Part shown: positions 12,655-17,607 of the stretch, in pieces | Numbering within the stretch: position 1 is the first letter of the stretch | Layout of the letters: the number at the start of each line of letters is the position of its first letter | The notes under the pieces: model-generated | Database searches by the model: none | Seen by the model: the letters and a program-made list of their open reading frames with translations, nothing else | Told to the model about the DNA's origin: nothing | NCBI GenBank assembly: GCA_905214615.1 | Contig: CAJMMX010000053.1 | Coordinates: forward strand, 1 to 17,607 | From: an uncultured bacterium | GTDB taxonomy: Bacteria; Actinomycetota; Coriobacteriia; Coriobacteriales; Coriobacteriaceae | Direction: 5' to 3' | DNA length: 17,607 nucleotides | Translations under genes and position numbers: made by a program

Positions 12655-13773
12655 TTGCAGAACTCTGATACCCCTAAAGTTTCGCTGCTTGTCCCCATTT
12701 GCAATGTGGAGCGCTACTTGCGCGAGTGCCTCGATTCCGCCGTGGCGCAGACGCTCGAGGACATCGAGATTATTTGCATCAACGACGGCTCTACCGATAG
12801 CTCGCCGGATATCATCCGCGAGTACATGGAGCGCGACCCCCGTGTGAAGATGATCGACAAGGCCAACAGCGGCTACGGTGACTCGATGAACCGCGGCCTG
12901 GAGATGGCGCGCGGCGAGTACGTGGGCATCCTTGAGTCCGACGACTTTATGTTTGAGGATTCGCTCCAAAAGCTGGTCGCCAAGGCCGATGCTGAGCATG
13001 CCGATGTGGTGAAGGGCGACTTTTACCTGTATTGGTCCACGCCCAGCGAGCGCCGTGAGCTGTTTGGGATTATCGACGAGCATATGACGGGCGCCGCGTA
13101 TCGCCCCGTCGATCGCCCGGGCATCTTCTACCGCAAACCTTCCATTTGGTCGGCTATCTATCGGCGCCAGTTCCTCAACGACAATCAGATTCGGTTCCTT
13201 CCCACGCCGGGTGCCTCGTATCAGGACGCAGGCTTTAACTTTAAGGTTTGGGCTTGCGCCGAGCGTGCCGCGTTTATTGCGGACCCCATTTTGTGCTATC
13301 GCCAGGATAACGAGAAGAGCTCCGTTAATTCGCCCAACAAGGTGTTTTGCGTATGCGACGAATATGCCGAGATGCAACGTTTTTTGGACGAGCGCCCCGA
13401 GCTTAAGGCTCAGCTTCAGGGCATTTTAATGCGCATGAAGGTCGATACGTACCGTTGGAATGATGAGCGTCTGGTCGATGAGCTACGCGAGCAGTTTTGG
13501 GAGAAGGCTTCACCCGAGCTGAAGGCCGATTGGGATGCCGGTCGCTTTGACCTGTCGCTGTTTGATCCGCGTGGCGAGACCGACTTGCGCCTGATGGTCA
13601 AGTCGCCCCGCGCCTATATCGATTCGCGCTTTGACTTTAAGAAGCCCGGCAAGCTCAATACGTTTAAGCACTACTTTAAGATTGGCGGCCTGCCGCTGGT
13701 CTGGCGCGTGCTGACGTATCAGCGCACCTACGGCGACAACCCGCACCCTGATGACGTTCCGGCCGCACTGTAG
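12655..13773 (+). CDS. GT2 glycosyltransferase, copy A' (paralogue of the gene at 10430)
   Basis: A 372-residue GT2 enzyme very close to copy A: YLRECLDSAVAQTLEDIEII (21-40), INDGSTD (42-48), MIDKANSGYGDSMNRGLEMA (66-85) and ILESDDF (92-98) differ from copy A at only a few positions, and the DNA is also closely similar here. The C-terminal third diverges more, which could change the acceptor. Start is TTG with an ideal AGGAGG six bases upstream, the same unusual start codon as copy A. A 74-base gap from copy B contains TAAAAT (12615-12620), a possible internal -10 without a clear -35. Confidence 0.9.
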   Translation: MQNSDTPKVSLLVPICNVERYLRECLDSAVAQTLEDIEIICINDGSTDSSPDIIREYMERDPRVKMIDKANSGYGDSMNRGLEMARGEYVGILESDDFMFEDSLQKLVAKADAEHADVVKGDFYLYWSTPSERRELFGIIDEHMTGAAYRPVDRPGIFYRKPSIWSAIYRRQFLNDNQIRFLPTPGASYQDAGFNFKVWACAERAAFIADPILCYRQDNEKSSVNSPNKVFCVCDEYAEMQRFLDERPELKAQLQGILMRMKVDTYRWNDERLVDELREQFWEKASPELKADWDAGRFDLSLFDPRGETDLRLMVKSPRAYIDSRFDFKKPGKLNTFKHYFKIGGLPLVWRVLTYQRTYGDNPHPDDVPAAL

Positions 13774-13785
13774 GAGCGAGTGATT

Positions 13786-14853
13786 ATGGTTACCCCCAAG
13801 ATTTCCGTTGTCGTTCCCATCTATAAAGTGGAGGAGTGCCTGGCCTGGTGCCTGGACTCCCTGCTTGCGCAGGATATGCTCGATTGGGAGGGCGTGCTGG
13901 TCAACGATGGCTCACCGGATGGCTCGCGCGATATTGCGGCCGCTTATTGCGAAAAGGATGCGCGCTTTACGCTGGTCGATAAGGAGAACGGTGGCCTGTC
14001 GAGTGCACGTAATGCAGGCATCGCTGCGTCCACGGCGCCTATCGTCACGTTTTTGGATTCCGACGACCGGTTTACGCCCGATGCATGCCGCGTGATCGTC
14101 GATGCCTTTGAGTGCGAGGACTGCGACGTTTTGACCTTTGGCGCGAACCCGTATCCGCTGGAGGCGGGGTATCCGTGGCTTAACTATGTGCTGAGCCCAC
14201 GCGATGTGTCATTTGCGGGCTATAGCACCGACCTGCTGTTTAAGGAGGCATCTCGCCCCTTTGCATGGCGCACCGCCTGCAAGCGTGAGTTTTTGCTGGG
14301 CAACGGGATCGTGTTCGACGAAACCGTTAAGTATGGCGAGGACCAGGTCTTCGATTTTGCCGTGTACGGTCGTTCGCATAAGACCGCGCTTATCTCGAAC
14401 AAGCTGTATGACTACCGCGTGGCGCGCAAGGGTTCGCTCATGGACACCATGCGCTACGACGACGAGACGCGTCTGCTGGAGCACGTGAAGATTTACTCCG
14501 CGGTGCTGGCTGACTGGCGGCGCGACGGTCTCGATGCCCAGCATGCCGATGACCTTGCATATTTCCTGTGCGATCTGGTGCTGTACGATGCGCTCAGGTT
14601 ACTGGGTTCGGACTGCGGCAAGGTGTTTGCTGCCGTTGCCACGGCGCTTGCCGGTTCTGCCGTGGGCAGGGATGCTGCGCTCACACAATGCGCTCCTTCT
14701 GTTGCTGCTATGGTGCGTGCGGCGCTTACCAGCAAGGCCCCCAATGCCCGTGAGTGCAAAAAGCTCATGTTCGATTACGACGTCTTGAGGTTTGGGCGCC
14801 TGGGTGCCTGCAAACGCATGGCAGCGAACGCTCTGGGAAAGCGAGAAGTGTAG
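13786..14853 (+). CDS. GT2 glycosyltransferase, copy B' (paralogue of the gene at 11540)
   Basis: A 355-residue GT2 enzyme with ISVVVPIYKVEECLAWCLDS (6-25), VNDGSPDGS (39-47), GLSSARNAGIA (70-80) and FLDSDDRF (89-96). It shares fold motifs and the C-terminal GED.VF.FA.Y segment with copy B, but has drifted further than A and A' have from each other. The ATG at 13786 (GGAG 9 bases upstream) is preferred to an in-frame GTG at 13780 that would sit only 3 bases from the ribosome site. Its stop TAG abuts the ATG of the next gene with no gap, so coupling is likely. Specificity unknown. Confidence 0.87.
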   Translation: MVTPKISVVVPIYKVEECLAWCLDSLLAQDMLDWEGVLVNDGSPDGSRDIAAAYCEKDARFTLVDKENGGLSSARNAGIAASTAPIVTFLDSDDRFTPDACRVIVDAFECEDCDVLTFGANPYPLEAGYPWLNYVLSPRDVSFAGYSTDLLFKEASRPFAWRTACKREFLLGNGIVFDETVKYGEDQVFDFAVYGRSHKTALISNKLYDYRVARKGSLMDTMRYDDETRLLEHVKIYSAVLADWRRDGLDAQHADDLAYFLCDLVLYDALRLLGSDCGKVFAAVATALAGSAVGRDAALTQCAPSVAAMVRAALTSKAPNARECKKLMFDYDVLRFGRLGACKRMAANALGKREV

Positions 14854-17340
14854 ATGAGTATCAAGCGTTTGGCGCTTTGCCGCAGCCAGGGCCGTCTGTT
14901 TGTGCTGCTTCGTTTTGCCGGTCAGGATGTCGCCGCGCTTATTGAGCGGGAGGGTTCTCAAGCGTTTGCCCATGCGACGACGAGCGGCTCTTGTGTGCCG
15001 TCGCTGGTACTCCCGGTCGATCATGGCCGTGTGCTGGCGCTTTGCCCTTCCGTTTCCGATTACGAACGCGAGCTCGCCGTCTTGGTCCTTCCGTTTTTGG
15101 ATGGCTCGTCGATGGATGCCGTTTTTGCATTCGGTGGCCAAAGGTTGGGCTCTATTCGCCTCGATAGCCGCGTGGCCAAGCTGGAATCCAAGATTAACTA
15201 CAAAGCAAAGCCTGCGCTGTGTGCGCTTATCCGCGATGCGCAGCGTGGCGAATGCTGCGGTCGCTACGAGATCGATGCCATTCGCTATTTGCCGGCAGAC
15301 GCCGGCGCGGTGTGGCGTTATGAGGTTACCTGGGCGGGAGACCCCCAGTGCGCGCCTGAGCTCCAGATCTTCGATACGCATATGAATGCCATCGATGCTA
15401 CCGTGCATGTGTTTGAATCGCAGGTCGATGTGCCGCAGCGCAACGGTTGCCGCGTCAATAAAACGTATTTGAGCGTTGAGATGCCCCAGGATATACGTGA
15501 TTTTGTCGCGATTGCGGCTGATCCCACGGGCCTAATCCAGAGCGGTTTTTGCGCCATGGATGGTCGCCTGTACAACGGCATGGTCGACGACAGCTGGAAC
15601 CGCATGAAGGATGCACGCGCTGACGACGCAGCTTATCGATGTTGGTTTGAGCAACATCGCGCAAAGCCGGGCGATCTGGCGTGCCAGCGTGTCGCTTCGG
15701 TGGCTTTTGCCTATAGACCACTCGTGAGTATTGTGGTGCCGTGCTACAAGACTGATCGGGAATACCTGCGCGAGCTGCTGGACTCGGTGCTAGCCCAGAG
15801 TTATGACAACTGGGAACTGCTCCTTATGGATGCCTCGCCTGAATGGGATGCGGTGGCCGCCCTTGCGGCAGGCGCCAACGACGAGCGCATCCGTCGCATC
15901 GAGCTTCCCGGCAACGGCGGCATTGTGCTCAACACCAACGCAGGTATCGAGCGAGCGACAGGCGACTACGTCGCGTTCTTGGACCATGACGACATTCTGG
16001 AACCGGACGCGTTATTCCAGTATGTTTCCGCGCTGAATAAGGCGGCCGAGGGCGAGCGCCCCCAGGTCCTGTTCTGCGACGAGGACATGTTTCAGAAAAC
16101 GGGGGAGTGGGGTCAGCCGGTCTTTAAGACCAAGCTCAACGCCGACCTGCTCTATAGCCATAACTGTGTGACGCATTTCCTGATGGTGGAGAAGGCGCTC
16201 ATCGATTACATTGGCATGTCCCCAGAAGACGTTGCGGGTGCCCAGGACTACGACCTGACGCTTCGCTGTCTTGCAGCGGGCGCGCGCTTTGAGCATGTTG
16301 CGCACGTGCTGTATCACTGGCGCGTTCATCCGGGATCGACCGCCGATGGCTCTGCCGATAGCAAGCCGTATGCTATTGAAGCCGGGCGCCTTGCGCTTCA
16401 GCGCCACTTTAACACGCTGGGCATTTGCGGAACGGTCGAGGAGACCGAGACGCCGTTTGTCTACCGCATGCGCTATGCGCTGCCGGAGCCTGCGCCGCTG
16501 GTGAGCATTGTGATTCCCACCAAGGATCACATTGAGACGCTCGATGCCTGCGTGATGTCGATCGCTCAGAAGGCAACGTATGCCAATTACGAGATCGTCT
16601 TGGTGGAGAACAACAGCGAAGCCCCGGAGACGTTTGCGTATTACGAAACCCTGCCAGAGCGCGTGGCTGCGGCATCCGAAGGCAAGGGTATCGTGCGCGT
16701 TGTGTACTGGCCGGGTGAGTTCAATTACTCCCAGATCATTAACTTTGGCGTGGAGCATGCCAAGGGCGACTACCTGCTGCTGCTCAACAACGATACCGAG
16801 GTCATAAGCCCCGACTTTATCGAAGAGATGATGGGCTATCTGCAGCGTCCCGATGCGGGCGTGGTGGGTGCCAAACTCTACTTTGCCGATCATCTGGTGC
16901 AGCATGCCGGCATTTTGGTTGGCGTGCGTGGAGCACTTGCCCATGCCAACCAGGACTTCTCGGCAAAGCGCGAGGGCTATCTTGCCCGCGCTGTGCGCCC
17001 GGGCAACTTTAGCGCCGTAACGGGTGCCTGCCAGATGGTGCGACGCGACGTATTTGAGCGCGTCGGCGGCTACAACGAGGAATTCGCCGTTGGCTTTAAC
17101 GACGCAGACTTTTGCCTGCGCGTATGGGAGGCGGGCTACCGCACCATCTATACGCCTTATGCCGAGCTGTATCACTACGAGTTCACCTCGCGCGGCAGGG
17201 AAGAGGCCAACGAGGAAAAGCTGCGCCGCTGGAAGCGCGAGCAAGCACTGTTCATGCAGCGCTGGCCTGAGTTCTTCTTGACGGGCGATCCGTGGCTCGG
17301 GCCGAACCTATCCTTCGAGAGCGAGTTTGGCGCCTTGTAG
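14854..17340 (+). CDS. Large protein with two GT2 domains
   Basis: An 828-residue protein in three parts. Residues 1-285 form an N-terminal region not recognised here, with no membrane segment. The first GT2 domain (about 289-540) starts LVSIVVPCYKT and has FLDHDDILEPD (375-385) as metal site and GAQDYDLTLR (462-471) as catalytic segment; where other GT2s read NDGS it has MDASPE (325-330). The second GT2 domain (about 549-800) starts LVSIVIPTKDH, with VENNS (584-588), LNNDTEV (644-650) and FNDADFCLRVWEAGYR (748-763). Paired GT2 domains are known from O-antigen and rhamnan synthesis enzymes that add two sugars or alternate linkages. ATG directly follows the previous stop. Ends 102 bases before the next gene. 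Confidence 0.9.
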   Translation: MSIKRLALCRSQGRLFVLLRFAGQDVAALIEREGSQAFAHATTSGSCVPSLVLPVDHGRVLALCPSVSDYERELAVLVLPFLDGSSMDAVFAFGGQRLGSIRLDSRVAKLESKINYKAKPALCALIRDAQRGECCGRYEIDAIRYLPADAGAVWRYEVTWAGDPQCAPELQIFDTHMNAIDATVHVFESQVDVPQRNGCRVNKTYLSVEMPQDIRDFVAIAADPTGLIQSGFCAMDGRLYNGMVDDSWNRMKDARADDAAYRCWFEQHRAKPGDLACQRVASVAFAYRPLVSIVVPCYKTDREYLRELLDSVLAQSYDNWELLLMDASPEWDAVAALAAGANDERIRRIELPGNGGIVLNTNAGIERATGDYVAFLDHDDILEPDALFQYVSALNKAAEGERPQVLFCDEDMFQKTGEWGQPVFKTKLNADLLYSHNCVTHFLMVEKALIDYIGMSPEDVAGAQDYDLTLRCLAAGARFEHVAHVLYHWRVHPGSTADGSADSKPYAIEAGRLALQRHFNTLGICGTVEETETPFVYRMRYALPEPAPLVSIVIPTKDHIETLDACVMSIAQKATYANYEIVLVENNSEAPETFAYYETLPERVAAASEGKGIVRVVYWPGEFNYSQIINFGVEHAKGDYLLLLNNDTEVISPDFIEEMMGYLQRPDAGVVGAKLYFADHLVQHAGILVGVRGALAHANQDFSAKREGYLARAVRPGNFSAVTGACQMVRRDVFERVGGYNEEFAVGFNDADFCLRVWEAGYRTIYTPYAELYHYEFTSRGREEANEEKLRRWKREQALFMQRWPEFFLTGDPWLGPNLSFESEFGAL

Positions 17341-17345
17341 GTTTT

Positions 17346-17370
17346 CCAAACGATGCGTTGAATCGTTTGG
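17346..17370 (+). terminator. 9-bp hairpin after the glycosyltransferase array
   Basis: CCAAACGAT (17346-17354) and ATCGTTTGG (17362-17370) are perfect arms with a 7-base loop, 5 bases after the stop. No T-run follows, so it may stabilise the mRNA end or be a weak terminator rather than a classical one. Confidence 0.5.
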
Positions 17371-17381
17371 TGCATCATGCT

Positions 17382-17411
17382 TTGGCTCTCGTCCCCCCAA
17401 TCTAGTAGACT
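17382..17411 (+). promoter_or_regulatory. Putative promoter of the RbsD/FucU-like gene
   Basis: TTGGCT (17382-17387) and TAGACT (17406-17411) with an 18-base spacer lie about 30 bases before the ATG. The -10 begins directly after the left arm of the inverted repeat, so a protein bound there would cover it. Confidence 0.45.
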
Positions 17412-17435
17412 CTAAACCGTTGCTAGATTAGGGGG
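17393..17435. promoter_or_regulatory. 13-bp inverted repeat (one mismatch) before the RbsD/FucU-like gene
   Basis: CCCCCCAATCTAG (17393-17405) and CTAGATTAGGGGG (17423-17435) pair at 12 of 13 positions around a 17-base spacer. The right arm contains the GGGGGA ribosome site and the spacer contains the proposed -10. As DNA it is a candidate repressor site; as RNA the stem would hide the ribosome site only if transcription began upstream of it. Confidence 0.6.
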
Positions 17436-17442
17436 ATTTTCC

Positions 17443-17607
17443 ATGAAACGCTCCATGAAACGAGTTTCCGGGGCCGCCGCCGTCCTCGCGGTCGCGGCCG
17501 CCCTGGCCCTGTGCGGCCACGGGGACAAGGTCCTCATCGCAGACGGCAACTACCCCCTGGACTCCAAGACCGGCCAGGCAGAGACCGTGTACCTGGGGCT
17601 GACCCCC
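17443..17607 (+). CDS. RbsD/FucU-family sugar mutarotase-like protein, N-terminal part (cut by right edge)
   Basis: 55 residues are visible. GHGDKVLIADGNYPLDSKTG (25-44) matches the RbsD/FucU core, where the GH histidine is part of the sugar-binding site; the family interconverts anomers of ribose or fucose in the cytoplasm. From Met5 to GHGD is 20 residues, the same as in E. coli FucU, so Met5 (17455) is a possible true start; ATG 17443 has the better spacing from GGGGGA. Oddity: the preceding helix is almost purely Ala/Leu/Val after MKRSMKR and ends LALC, which imitates a lipoprotein signal. A near-lipobox with Leu at -1 and the conserved core right after it argue against export. Codons are strikingly GC-rich compared with upstream genes. 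Confidence 0.75.
   Translation, partial: MKRSMKRVSGAAAVLAVAAALALCGHGDKVLIADGNYPLDSKTGQAETVYLGLTP

Noticed and set aside
16012..17244. 410-codon open frame opposite the dual GT2 gene
   Set aside because: Antisense to two intact GT2 domains; no recognisable domain or start signal.
1..17607. CRISPR, tRNA, rRNA, transposon or phage signatures
   Set aside because: No spaced direct-repeat array, cloverleaf-like gene, transposase or integrase was found on reading both strands.

Overview
The window looks like chromosome from a high-GC Gram-positive gut actinobacterium, most probably a coriobacterium of the Collinsella type. This rests on overall appearance: GC-rich coding DNA, a SUF-only iron-sulfur operon under a divergent Rrf2 regulator, an MPKTG-type sortase substrate, and a dense array of family-2 glycosyltransferases (GT2) using TTG and GTG starts. 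The genus is an inference, not a proof.

Layout. (1) Bases 1-3829, minus strand: sufC-sufB-sufD-sufS, tightly packed (sufB/sufD overlap by 1 base, sufD/sufS by 4). sufS runs off the left edge. These encode the SufBC2D scaffold complex and its cysteine desulfurase for Fe-S cluster assembly. (2) Bases 3830-4053: divergent control region with three dyad structures, one over the suf -35 element and two repeated units 44 bp apart in front of the regulator. (3) Bases 4054-5187, plus strand: an IscR-like Rrf2 regulator with three C-terminal cysteines, followed 8 bp later by an MNT nucleotidyltransferase / HEPN (HI0073/HI0074-like) toxin-antitoxin pair of visibly lower GC. (4) Bases 5325-7133: a secreted, wall-anchored protein with a lysozyme-like N-terminal domain, a long acidic/serine-rich stalk, a threonine run and an MPKTG sorting signal; a strong intrinsic terminator follows. 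(5) Bases 7334-9133: an AAA-ATPase_like/DUF1703-type protein whose C-terminal nuclease motif appears degenerate. (6) Bases 9154-10173, minus strand: a GlfT-like GT2, convergent with the AAA gene. (7) Bases 10430-17340, plus strand: five consecutive GT2 genes in an A-B-A'-B' pattern plus an 828-residue protein with two GT2 domains, probably building a cell-surface polysaccharide. (8) Bases 17443-17607: the start of an RbsD/FucU-like gene behind a large inverted repeat, cut by the right edge.

The Fe-S block is a self-contained housekeeping unit whose regulator probably senses cluster status. The toxin-antitoxin pair sits directly behind that regulator and may be co-transcribed with it. The right half is a surface-glycan locus. 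No tRNA, rRNA, CRISPR array, transposase or insertion sequence was seen. No gene-free stretch exceeds 300 bases; the longest is the 256 bp between the two divergent glycosyltransferase genes.
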